From positions 1 to 8,152 of the forward strand of contig CANBTO010000210.1 of the NCBI GenBank assembly GCA_947372405.1: a stretch of DNA of 8,152 nt, read 5' to 3'. Shown here piece after piece: positions 1 through 6,009 of the stretch; position 1 is the stretch's first letter; every line of letters begins with the position of its first letter. The notes under the pieces are model-generated. The model was not told the origin of the DNA. It did no database searches and was given only the letters and a program-made list of their open reading frames with translations. The translations under genes were made by a program, and so were the position numbers. Origin of the DNA: Verrucomicrobiaceae bacterium (GTDB lineage Bacteria > Verrucomicrobiota > Verrucomicrobiae > Verrucomicrobiales > Akkermansiaceae).

Positions 1-195
1 CGCAGCACCGGCGGCTGGATTTCCGGGAACGCGAACTCCCGGAGGCACGGGTACGGTGCGGCGGCCGGGGATAGGCACGGGAGGTACCGGAGAGGGCGCT
101 GGAGTTACCGGAGCAGGCGTAGGTTGTTCAGGTTCTTGAGCGAACGCGCTGGCCCAACTGAGGATGAGCAGGAGAATGGAACGATGGAAGGACAT
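1..195 (-). CDS. gspD: N-terminus of a proline-rich exported protein, probably the T2SS secretin GspD (partial)
   Basis: The reading frame opens with ATG at 195 and stays open to base 1, giving 65 codons; the rest lies outside the window. The first 20 residues form a typical signal peptide (MSFHRSILLLILSWASAFAQ), with cleavage likely after AFA or AFAQ. A stretch rich in Pro, Val and Ala follows (PTPAPVTPAPSPVPPVPIPG), with no folded domain yet visible. The call as secretin is an inference from position: it follows gspG-H-I-J-K-L-M and a GspC/PilP-like gene, where GspD or PilQ is normally found. The visible part carries no diagnostic secretin motif (N0, N1 or beta-barrel). It starts 35 bp after the preceding gene and has no clear Shine-Dalgarno site. 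It could instead be another secreted Pro-rich component of the same operon. Confidence 0.5.
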   Translation of the reverse strand, partial: MSFHRSILLLILSWASAFAQEPEQPTPAPVTPAPSPVPPVPIPGRRTVPVPPGVRVPGNPAAGAA

Positions 196-230
196 GAGAA
201 TGTGATTGAATGCTGGAGAGAAAAGGCGAG

Positions 231-848
231 TCATCGGCCACCCCGGTGGTCCGCGCGGTGGATGTTCTGGGTGGGTTGCGTTTGCGGCTGCGGTTGGGCT
301 GGCTGGCCACCTTGAGCGGTAGGTGGCGGAACCACGCGTGGCCGCGGCATGCGGGGCGGTTGGCCAGGAACGGGCGGTTGGCCGGGAACAGGAACCGGCT
401 GTGGAGTGCCCTGGGGATTTGCCGGTTTGGCGGGAGGTGGGGCGGCAATGGCGAGAAGTTTATCGTCGAAGGCCACCGTGCCAATCATGGCGCCGGAAGA
501 CATCTTGACAATGGTGCCCAGCGGATCCCCGGATTTGCGTATAACCTCAAGGATCTTGAAGCCGCTCTTGTCGCTGTCCGAATCCACGGTGATGCGTTCT
601 TCGGGGTTTTTCTTGTTGAGAAGCGTGACGCGGTAGCCGCCGTTGTTGATCGGGGAGACTCCGTTGAGGGCGTAGTCCTCCAGCGGGTTGACTTCCGGCC
701 CCTTCTCTGGTGGCGGCGGCTTCGAGGTGAAGGGGGAGTTTGTCCAAAGACCGGTGTATTTCGTGATCGGTGCTTTTTTCGGCAAATCGGCCACAGCCCA
801 ACCTGCGAGGGCGAGGGTGACGAGAATCATGCGGGACAGGGAGTTCAT
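231..848 (-). CDS. Small secreted GspC/PilP-like protein with proline-rich tail
   Basis: This is a 205-residue protein. Residues 1-20 look like a cleavable signal peptide (AVA before DLPKK), and there is no lipobox cysteine. Residues about 52-136 form one compact domain beginning PLEDYALNGVSPINNGGYRV and continuing with VTLLNKK and ERITV. That pattern (hydrophobic-x-G-V followed by a short beta strand and a lysine-rich turn) resembles the homology region of GspC and the beta domain of PilP, which bridge the inner-membrane platform to the secretin. From about 137 onward the chain is low complexity, rich in Pro, Gln, Gly and Arg (PVPVPGQPPVPGQPPRMPRP). Unlike classical GspC it has no retained membrane anchor and no PDZ domain. 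It sits 23 bp after gspM and 35 bp before the presumed gspD, the position of pilP in pil operons. M7 is an alternative start. The family assignment is inference from pattern and context. Confidence 0.6.
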   Translation of the reverse strand: MNSLSRMILVTLALAGWAVADLPKKAPITKYTGLWTNSPFTSKPPPPEKGPEVNPLEDYALNGVSPINNGGYRVTLLNKKNPEERITVDSDSDKSGFKILEVIRKSGDPLGTIVKMSSGAMIGTVAFDDKLLAIAAPPPAKPANPQGTPQPVPVPGQPPVPGQPPRMPRPRVVPPPTAQGGQPAQPQPQTQPTQNIHRADHRGGR

Positions 849-871
849 GGAAATGGTGGAGTTCGAGTGAA

Positions 872-1408
872 TCAGGTGGATGGCGGCAGGGGCACGAAGT
901 ATTGTTCGAAGGTGACGGTGCAGTCGATCTTGGTATCGTCCTTGGCGTTCGGGGAAATCTTGATGCTGGAGGCGATGCGCAGTTGCTCGGGAATGTTGAG
1001 CTTGTCGAACCAGCGGTAGAGCGAATCTTCGGGGCCTTCCACGGTAAACTGGAACTTCGCCCGGTGGTAATGAAGTCCTTCGGTGGCTTCGGTGGGCAGG
1101 GGTTTCTGGGTTTTGATTTCCAGGCCGGCGGTCTTCGCCTCCTTGACACAGAGATCATGTAGGGCGGTCTGCACTTCCTGGCTTTCGGCGGGCTCGGGTT
1201 CATGCTCGGCGAGCCAGTTCATCTGGTCGGCAACTTGCTCGCGGCTGCTGATGAACATCTCGGCGGTTTCGAGTTTCCTGTGGGCCTCGGTGCGCTGGCG
1301 CTGCACCTCCAGGCTCTTGTTCTTGAGAAATCCGAAAGCGAGGAAATTGATGATGATGAACCCTGCGGCGCCAAAGAAGATCAGGAGTTTTTTTTCGCGT
1401 GGAGACAT
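872..1408 (-). CDS. gspM: GspM/PilO-like inner-membrane assembly protein
   Basis: This 178-residue bitopic membrane protein matches GspM/PilO in size and layout. It has a short basic cytoplasmic end (MSPREKK), one membrane segment at about 8-28, and a charged helical, probably coiled-coil stretch at about 30-68. A mixed alpha/beta domain follows at about 78-175 with the sequence pattern of the GspM/PilO ferredoxin-like fold, including FTVEGPEDSLYRWFDKL. Proteins of this family pair with GspL in the inner membrane and carry the signal between the cytoplasmic ATPase, the pseudopilus and the secretin. The gene follows gspL after an 86-bp gap, the largest gap in the operon, and no Shine-Dalgarno site is seen before ATG 1408. 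Sequence identity in this family is low, so the call relies on topology, length and its place directly after gspL. PilO would be an equally valid name. Confidence 0.75.
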   Translation of the reverse strand: MSPREKKLLIFFGAAGFIIINFLAFGFLKNKSLEVQRQRTEAHRKLETAEMFISSREQVADQMNWLAEHEPEPAESQEVQTALHDLCVKEAKTAGLEIKTQKPLPTEATEGLHYHRAKFQFTVEGPEDSLYRWFDKLNIPEQLRIASSIKISPNAKDDTKIDCTVTFEQYFVPLPPST

Positions 1409-1494
1409 GGAGAAAGGGTGGGGAATTTGAAATTCAGTTCCGGGATTTCAGATTCTGCTGATGAAAGAATGCCAAGACTTGGTAAATTTGTCGG
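1409..1494 (-). promoter_or_regulatory. 86-bp gspL-gspM gap with two perfect dyads
   Basis: This is the only sizeable non-coding gap between the secretion genes and is visibly more AT-rich than its flanks. It holds two short perfect inverted repeats: GAATTTGAAATTC at 1423-1435 (6-bp arms, 1-bp centre) and CCAAGACTTGG at 1472-1482 (5-bp arms, 1-bp centre). On the minus strand, TTGGCA (1482-1477) could act as a -35 element, but the hexamer 17 nt later (TCTGAA) is a poor -10. The loops are too short for RNA hairpins, so DNA-level recognition or chance are the options. No factor is identifiable. Confidence 0.25.
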
Positions 1495-2739
1495 TCAAGG
1501 TTGGGATTGGGCGGTGGGAACCGCACCGTTGTAGAGGAATTCCCAGCCACGGGTCGATGATTGGGCCGAAGGCGTCTCCCAGTGAAACTTCGAGAGGTCA
1601 CTGTTCTTGGTGAGTCTCAGGCTGAACGCATTCGCCGCCTGGAGCTCTGGTGCCTCGCCCTGAAGCTTGATTTCCTTGGCGCTGATATCGGCGGTTTTCA
1701 GGCGCAGACCGCTGTTTGGAGGAATGCAGGACGCGATGCGGCTGAGGATGTCCACCGGTGAGTTCTGAAGATCGATGACGTTTGCCAGTTCGTCCCATTT
1801 GGCGACATGCAGGGCGTAGGCCTCGCCCTCTGGCGCGGCTTTGGTCGCCTGTTCCACCAGACTTTTGGTTTCCGACATCGCGCGCCACAGGCTGAAGCCG
1901 TACCAGCCGAGGATGCCCAGATAAAGAAGGACCACAGCCGCCACGCCGAGTATGATATTGCGGCGGCGCAGCGCTGCGCGGCGGGCGGCGCGAACGTCCG
2001 CAGGCAGCAGTTTGCTGAGTGGATCTGGAAGAACAGGCGTGGGTCGGGGGGCTATTTCAACAGGTGCCTTGAAAGTGGAGGCCAAGGCCGAGACATTCAT
2101 CGCCGTGTCCTCCGTCCAGACAAACACGCGGGACGGCTCCACATCCATGCCTTGCATCGAGAGCTGGATCAGGGAAAGTCGGATTTCACGGGCAAAGGAT
2201 TCGTCCGGGTGTCTGGCATCCACCGCTGTGGCTTGGCAATACACCAGTTTGCCGTCATGAAAGGCGGCGAAAACCCAGCGGCCGAATTCCTGCCAGACCG
2301 CCAGACCATCCCCGGAAACCGGAAACGCGCGCGCCGAGATATCAAAGCTCTTTGGCCCGCGTGAAGGCAGATCGTCGTCCGCCGGGGAACGCAGGAAAAC
2401 CGCAAGCAGGGCGGAGTTTTCCGCCTCGCGGGCGATGACGAACACGTCCGTGAGCTGGCCGGCCATCGGGTCCGGCCGCAGCCCGAGGCGCTCGGCATGA
2501 AGCGCGGCGAGATCAGGGAAAAGCGCGTCGTCATCGCTGGTCACGCGCATGGGCACGGCGGTGAGGGACACCACCGGAAACAACATCGAAATGTCACCTG
2601 CCGGGATGTCTTTCAGTTCGCCCGCATGTTTCAGGTCGGTTGCGCGCTGCAGCGAGAAACCTCCTTCGCCCTGGCTGGTCCAGATTTCCCAGCCGGATTC
2701 GCCGGGCACGAGAAGCACTTGATCGGTGGTTTTGCTCAC
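1495..2739 (-). CDS. gspL: GspL-like inner-membrane platform protein (PilM-PilN-type fusion)
   Basis: This 414-residue protein has the GspL architecture. A soluble cytoplasmic region (about 1-255) is the expected place for the divergent actin-like (PilM-like) fold that binds the GspE ATPase. A very basic stretch (AARRAALRRR, 251-260) precedes one membrane segment (about 261-285). A periplasmic domain (about 286-414) contains a PilN/GspL-like strand-helix pattern (ADISAKEIKLQGEAPELQAA). The start codon is GTG at 2739, which overlaps the gspK stop in a GTGA junction; the next in-frame Met is residue 52, too far inside. No nucleotide-binding signature is obvious in the cytoplasmic part, as is usual for GspL, which does not hydrolyse ATP. 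The call comes from topology, length and position between gspK and gspM. The N-terminal fold cannot be proven by eye. Confidence 0.82.
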   Translation of the reverse strand: MSKTTDQVLLVPGESGWEIWTSQGEGGFSLQRATDLKHAGELKDIPAGDISMLFPVVSLTAVPMRVTSDDDALFPDLAALHAERLGLRPDPMAGQLTDVFVIAREAENSALLAVFLRSPADDDLPSRGPKSFDISARAFPVSGDGLAVWQEFGRWVFAAFHDGKLVYCQATAVDARHPDESFAREIRLSLIQLSMQGMDVEPSRVFVWTEDTAMNVSALASTFKAPVEIAPRPTPVLPDPLSKLLPADVRAARRAALRRRNIILGVAAVVLLYLGILGWYGFSLWRAMSETKSLVEQATKAAPEGEAYALHVAKWDELANVIDLQNSPVDILSRIASCIPPNSGLRLKTADISAKEIKLQGEAPELQAANAFSLRLTKNSDLSKFHWETPSAQSSTRGWEFLYNGAVPTAQSQP

Positions 2740-3689
2740 GGGATGATTTCTTCAGTACGTTCCAAGAGGGCCGGTTTTCCGGTGCGGTTGCGGACAATGA
2801 CGTTGATTTTGCGTTTGGCTCCCTCGGCATAACCGATGCTTTCGATGCGGGTGGTCGCATCGTTCACCGTGAAACGCCGAGCAAGATCGGGGCGACCATT
2901 CATGTCTATTCCCAAAAGATCAAGCGCGGCGGCGGCACTTTGAAAAGGTTTGTCATCCTCCGTGTCACGCTGCCCGTCGTCGCCCCGGACGGTTTCCGGA
3001 ATGATCTGCGCCTGTTCCACCCGGCATTCCGCAGCGGCGGCGATCAACTCCGCCGGTGCCTCGTTGAGGTCCAACGCCCCACCGCTCCAGACGGTGAACC
3101 AGTCCCGCCAGTCCGGTCGGACGGCTTCCACCAGATCCATGCCGCGCACGAGGCGGACTTCGTTGATGTCGTAAAACGGCCGGTTGAAGGGCTGGTTGAT
3201 CCGCCCCATTTTTTCGTAGTCCTTTTTTTCCGCGCCTTTGAGGGCCACGTCGTCATCCGCATCCACCCAGTCTCCGAGCGCGTCTGTGACGGCCTGCGCG
3301 TCGTCAGGTTCCAGCCCCCAGCTTGAGAAAATCGAACGCAGCAGAGCTTTGTCGTCTTGCTGGAGGATGGCGTTGATATTGAAGCGCCCGCCTTCCGAGG
3401 CGATCCGCACTTCGAAGCCCTCGCCGGATTCTCCGTTCATCTGCTTGAGGATCGGGTCCGAGCGCTTGACGGCGGGATTGGATCCCACGGCGATGCCCAT
3501 CTCGGCGATCTGGCGGGCGCGCGAGCCATGGACCTTGGCGGAGGCAATCTCCATATCGAAGGAAAGCACCCGCAAGGCGACCATGCAGGCCATCGCGAGG
3601 ATGGCGATGAGCCACAGCACCGCGAGCAGCGCCGCGCCCCTATTTGATCCGTGATGGTTTTGGGAATCCGGGTTCATCGGGAGGTTCAT
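2736..3689 (-). CDS. gspK: Minor pseudopilin GspK, tip of the pseudopilus
   Basis: This is a 317-residue protein with a class III prepilin leader cut after G18 (SNRG/AALLAVLWLIAI), followed by a hydrophobic helix. Position +5 of the mature protein is Ala, not Glu, the known hallmark of GspK that places it at the filament tip. Further family signatures are GRFNINAIL (101-109), GDWVDADDD (139-147), the NRPFYDINEVRLVRGM block (169-184) and LDLNEAPAELI (206-216), the last resembling a helix-hairpin-helix-like segment of GspK. The Asp-rich GDDGQRDTEDD (236-246) could bind a metal, by analogy with calcium sites of known GspK; this is inference. ATG 3689 overlaps the gspJ stop (ATGA). AGGAGGT, about 11 nt upstream inside gspJ, supports this start over Met5. 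GspK normally forms the tip complex with GspI and GspJ. Confidence 0.96.
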   Translation of the reverse strand: MNLPMNPDSQNHHGSNRGAALLAVLWLIAILAMACMVALRVLSFDMEIASAKVHGSRARQIAEMGIAVGSNPAVKRSDPILKQMNGESGEGFEVRIASEGGRFNINAILQQDDKALLRSIFSSWGLEPDDAQAVTDALGDWVDADDDVALKGAEKKDYEKMGRINQPFNRPFYDINEVRLVRGMDLVEAVRPDWRDWFTVWSGGALDLNEAPAELIAAAAECRVEQAQIIPETVRGDDGQRDTEDDKPFQSAAAALDLLGIDMNGRPDLARRFTVNDATTRIESIGYAEGAKRKINVIVRNRTGKPALLERTEEIIP

Positions 3690-4471
3690 TGTTTTCCGCC
3701 ACCTCCTGGCGTGAGTGGGATGACCACGGGGTTGCCCGGAGTGCCATTTCCTCCGGGACCGCCTGGACCGCCGGGCTGGCCGCCATTGCCACCGCCCTGC
3801 ATGGTCTGGCGCATGATCACCTCCGGATTCTGCTTGGGCGGCACCCAGAAAACCTGCCGGATTTCCTCACCCTTGGCACCGATCGCCATGGTGAGCTCGA
3901 TCTGCAGCGGCAGGCGGCCCTGGATGTCCCAGTCGAACTGCCACTCCATCGAGCGGCCGTCCAACACGCGCCATTCGAAAAACGCGACGTCCTGAAGCAG
4001 CACGATCTCCGCGAAGGGCTTGTTGTCCAACGCGCTCTTGCCAAACGTCGATTCGGAGCCTTCGAGGACTTCGTTTTCATAGAACCGCAGCACGATGTCG
4101 AGATACCCGCTGCGGCGCTTGACGGTGGAGATCTGCACGGCCTTGGCGGTGCGCTCCTGGCCGCCCCAGGTGAAACTCATCGGCACGTTCTGGAGCGTGA
4201 GGTCGGAGATGTAATGCGAGCCGGAATCCTCGACCTTGAGATTGAAGCGGGTGTTGCCCGGCAGCGACGAGAAGCGCTGGCTGAGCAACTCGAAAAACGC
4301 CATGTGTTCCATCTCCTTGTTCTGGGATTCCACGACCGATTTTCCCAAAATCAGGGAGGTGCGGGCAATCCCGACCACCATGCCGACGATGACCGTCAGC
4401 AAAAACAGCGAAATCACAACCTCTAGCAGCGTGAAACCGGAACGACGGGGTCTGGTGGCTTGCGGTTTCAC
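3686..4471 (-). CDS. gspJ: Minor pseudopilin GspJ with glycine-rich C-terminal tail
   Basis: This 261-residue protein has a prepilin motif cut after G12 (RRSG/FTLLEVVISLFLL), with F at +1 and E at +5 (E17). The body (about 40-215) has the GspJ-type beta-rich pattern, including YLDIVLRFYENEV and a late FFEWRVLDG strand, ending in RQVFWVPPKQ. From residue 226 to the end the protein is almost entirely Gly, Pro, Asn and Gln (GGGNGGQPGGPGGPGGNG), a tail that ordinary GspJ lacks. The start is GTG at 4471, in a GTGA overlap with gspI; no in-frame ATG precedes the prepilin motif, so GTG is required. GspJ is a tip-complex subunit that pairs with GspI and GspK. The glycine tail would lie outside the cytoplasm near the filament tip. 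Its role is unknown. Confidence 0.93.
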   Translation of the reverse strand: MKPQATRPRRSGFTLLEVVISLFLLTVIVGMVVGIARTSLILGKSVVESQNKEMEHMAFFELLSQRFSSLPGNTRFNLKVEDSGSHYISDLTLQNVPMSFTWGGQERTAKAVQISTVKRRSGYLDIVLRFYENEVLEGSESTFGKSALDNKPFAEIVLLQDVAFFEWRVLDGRSMEWQFDWDIQGRLPLQIELTMAIGAKGEEIRQVFWVPPKQNPEVIMRQTMQGGGNGGQPGGPGGPGGNGTPGNPVVIPLTPGGGGKQ

Positions 4472-4878
4472 GGTTGATACATGCGGCCGTAGCGCCAGGT
4501 GCCCACGATCCTCTCCTGCGCCATTGCGTTTTCAAACCACCTTGCCCTCACCTCGATGTGGTACATTTCCTGAAGCAACTGGCCGTCCTGGTTCTTCAGG
4601 TCGTCCATCAGTTTGATGGAGGTGGTGAGTTGGATTCCGGTTTCGCCGACCTCGGTGCTGTTTTCTCCCTCCTCGAGCACGGGCAGCGAAAGCGTCTCGT
4701 CCAGCGCGCTTTCCAGGATGCGGGTGATACGCAGCTCGTTCTGAGCAAGCGAAGCGGTTTTTCCCATCTGGTGCAACGCCACGATGAAGCCGGTGGCCGC
4801 CATCGAAAAAACCGCCAGCGCAAGGATCATCTCGAGGAGAAGAAACCCGCGCCTGGCACCATGGAGAGGAATGTTCAT
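4468..4878 (-). CDS. gspI: Minor pseudopilin GspI
   Basis: This 136-residue protein has a very short basic leader cut after G11 (HGARRG/FLLLEMILALAVF), with F at +1 and E at +5 (E16). It continues with an amphipathic helix (about 31-62) and a small beta domain (about 83-132) containing YHIEVRARW. The length and the position between gspH and gspJ are those of GspI, the subunit thought to nucleate the tip complex and recruit GspJ and GspK. The ATG at 4878 overlaps the gspH stop (ATGA), with a partial Shine-Dalgarno GGAAG just upstream. Leu replaces the usual Thr at +2 (FLLLE rather than FTLLE), a tolerated change. Confidence 0.92.
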   Translation of the reverse strand: MNIPLHGARRGFLLLEMILALAVFSMAATGFIVALHQMGKTASLAQNELRITRILESALDETLSLPVLEEGENSTEVGETGIQLTTSIKLMDDLKNQDGQLLQEMYHIEVRARWFENAMAQERIVGTWRYGRMYQP

Positions 4879-5435
4879 CGTACTTCCAGTTGGGTGTCCC
4901 GGATCGCGCCCGTCAAAGGGTTGTAGGTGTCTTCATTCGAGCTCTTGTTAAGGTTGAGTCTCACGGAAAGCGGTTCGCAAAGCCCGGTCGGGTCGAAGCG
5001 CCAGATGTGGATGGAGTCCTTGCCGGTGGCCAGCCACTTGTCCGAATTCCAGCGGCGGACCGATATGTTCATGCCGTCGGGCAGGGCGAACTGCCGCTGT
5101 TCGATATTCGCGGGCCGCTCGGTCTCACCACCGATGGTGTGGCCGCCGGCGGTCTTTTTCTCATCCCGGCCGGCCAGCGCCAGAGGCAGCATCCTCACGA
5201 TTCCATAGCGGATTTCGATGGCATACGGCGTTTGCTTGAGAACGGCGGTCGTGCGGGCTCTTTTGGAGAGCATCTCGATCTCGCCCGATGCCTTGCGCAG
5301 GCCGTGCTCATCCGAGGAATAGATCATCAGACCCACGGCACTGCCCATCACCAGGGAGGCGATCACCAGCACCATGACGATTTCGAGCAGGGTGAACCCT
5401 GTGCGCAGGTTACAGTTTCTGGCTGTTGATGTCAT
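4875..5435 (-). CDS. gspH: Minor pseudopilin GspH
   Basis: From ATG 5435 this is a 186-residue protein with a prepilin motif cut after G13 (LRTG/FTLLEIVMVLVIASL), F at +1 and E at +5 (E18). The C-terminal beta domain includes DSIHIWRFDPTGLCEPLSV, matching the GspH-type F-x-P-x-G strand. I prefer this start to the longest frame (up to 5519). It gives a normal 13-residue leader, and GAGGGG lies 7 nt upstream as a Shine-Dalgarno site. The longer form would add 28 residues of non-leader sequence and overlap gspG by 110 bp. With the chosen start the overlap with gspG is 26 nt. GspH caps or stabilises the pseudopilus next to GspI, J and K. The sequence is divergent outside the N-terminus, so H is assigned partly by gene order. 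Confidence 0.9.
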   Translation of the reverse strand: MTSTARNCNLRTGFTLLEIVMVLVIASLVMGSAVGLMIYSSDEHGLRKASGEIEMLSKRARTTAVLKQTPYAIEIRYGIVRMLPLALAGRDEKKTAGGHTIGGETERPANIEQRQFALPDGMNISVRRWNSDKWLATGKDSIHIWRFDPTGLCEPLSVRLNLNKSSNEDTYNPLTGAIRDTQLEVR

Positions 5436-5817
5436 CTTCGGTCCCCTCTTGGCCGTCATCGCCAAGGCTGATGATTTCAGGCTCGGAATTGTTGATCTTG
5501 CCCGGGAAGCGGTAAACATACTCCCTGCCCCAAGGATCCAGATTGACCTTGGACATCGCCTTCACCAGCACCAGGGCTTTCAGCCCTTCCTGAGAGCTCG
5601 GATAGTGCCCCTTGTTGATTTTGTAAAAGGCCAGCGCCGAGAGGAAGGCATTGATGTCGGACTTGGCCTGGGTGGGTTTCGCCTGGCTGCTGATGCCGCG
5701 CATGGCGAAGATGGCGCCGCCCATGATCATGGCGATGATGCCGAGGACGATGACCATTTCAAGAAGCGTGAAACCGGAGCGGCGGCGGCGGATTGCGGTG
5801 GGTGGATTGATTTTCAT
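5410..5817 (-). CDS. gspG: Major pseudopilin GspG
   Basis: This 135-residue protein has a classic type IV pilin-like leader cut after G15 (RRRRSG/FTLLEMVIVLGII), with F at +1 and E at +5 (E20) and a hydrophobic helix to about residue 40. The body carries the GspG signatures YKINKGHYPSSQEGLKAL (65-82), DPWGREYVYRFPGK (94-107) and SLGDDGQEGTEDDINS (117-132). The last is the acidic C-terminal loop that binds calcium in known major pseudopilins. It is the first gene of the cluster and would be the most abundant product, forming the pseudopilus shaft that pushes cargo through the secretin. The length is normal. No clear Shine-Dalgarno site precedes ATG 5817, despite the expected high expression. 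The tail ends SQKL rather than in the Trp common in proteobacterial GspG. Confidence 0.97.
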   Translation of the reverse strand: MKINPPTAIRRRRSGFTLLEMVIVLGIIAMIMGGAIFAMRGISSQAKPTQAKSDINAFLSALAFYKINKGHYPSSQEGLKALVLVKAMSKVNLDPWGREYVYRFPGKINNSEPEIISLGDDGQEGTEDDINSQKL

Positions 5818-5888
5818 GAAGAACTCTGGGGTTGCGGCTGACGAAGCCTTGCAGGGAAGAAAAACCCATGCGATGCAAAAGTTGTCGG

Positions 5889-5919
5889 AAAAAATCCTCC
5901 GGATGCCGGTTCACCCGGC
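5889..5919 (-). terminator. Possible intrinsic terminator upstream of gspG
   Basis: Read on the minus strand, GCCGG-GTGAA-CCGGC (5919-5905) forms a 5-bp GC hairpin. It is followed by a mini-hairpin ATCC-GGA-GGAT (5904-5894) and a run of six T (5894-5889). This would end the transcript of the small membrane-protein genes and separate it from the gspG transcript. The T-run lies 10 nt beyond the main stem unless the mini-hairpin counts, so this is a weak candidate. No convincing -35/-10 pair for gspG is seen in the remaining 71 bp before the start codon. Confidence 0.35.
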
Positions 5920-6009
5920 CGGATTCCACAAATGCCGCGTGATTCCCGGCCATTCCGCCACCGGAAACCCCGTGAATCCGGCATTCTTCAAAAACTGGGC
6001 GGCACTCAT
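5911..6009 (-). CDS. Possible 32-residue ORF coupled to the upstream gene
   Basis: ATG at 6009-6007 overlaps the TGA of the preceding gene (6008-6006) as ATGA, and the frame runs to TGA at 5913-5911. The product begins MSAAQFLKNAGFTGFPVAEW and ends ITRHLWNPAG. It has no membrane segment and contains several aromatic residues, and I recognise no family. Support comes from the overlap, the same arrangement as the pseudopilin genes downstream, and from the stop codon falling inside a terminator-like hairpin. Against it stand its length and the lack of a ribosome binding site. It may also be the remnant of a longer gene. Confidence 0.35.
   Translation of the reverse strand: MSAAQFLKNAGFTGFPVAEWPGITRHLWNPAG

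Noticed and set aside
210..1019. Long plus-strand open frame of 269 codons opposite the C-like gene and gspM
   Set aside because: It crosses two genes with clear signal-peptide or membrane patterns on the other strand, has an Arg/Gly-rich composition typical of an antisense frame in GC-rich DNA, and shows no domain.
3726..3796. Short GC-rich repeats encoding Gly/Pro, considered as a DNA repeat array
   Set aside because: The repeats are irregular and follow codon periodicity of the gspJ tail; there are no constant-length repeat units or spacers.
3644..4426. Plus-strand open frame of 260 codons opposite gspJ
   Set aside because: It lies entirely opposite gspJ, whose prepilin motif and overlaps with gspI and gspK are convincing. 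The frame reads as His/Asp/Arg-rich antisense.
5436..5519. N-terminal extension of GspH to an upstream Met
   Set aside because: It would place 28 extra residues before a normal prepilin leader and deepen the overlap with gspG. ATG 5435 has a nearby GAGGGG.
5759..5953. Minus-strand 64-codon frame across the start of gspG
   Set aside because: It overlaps the gspG leader in another frame, has no recognisable feature, and runs through the terminator-like hairpin.
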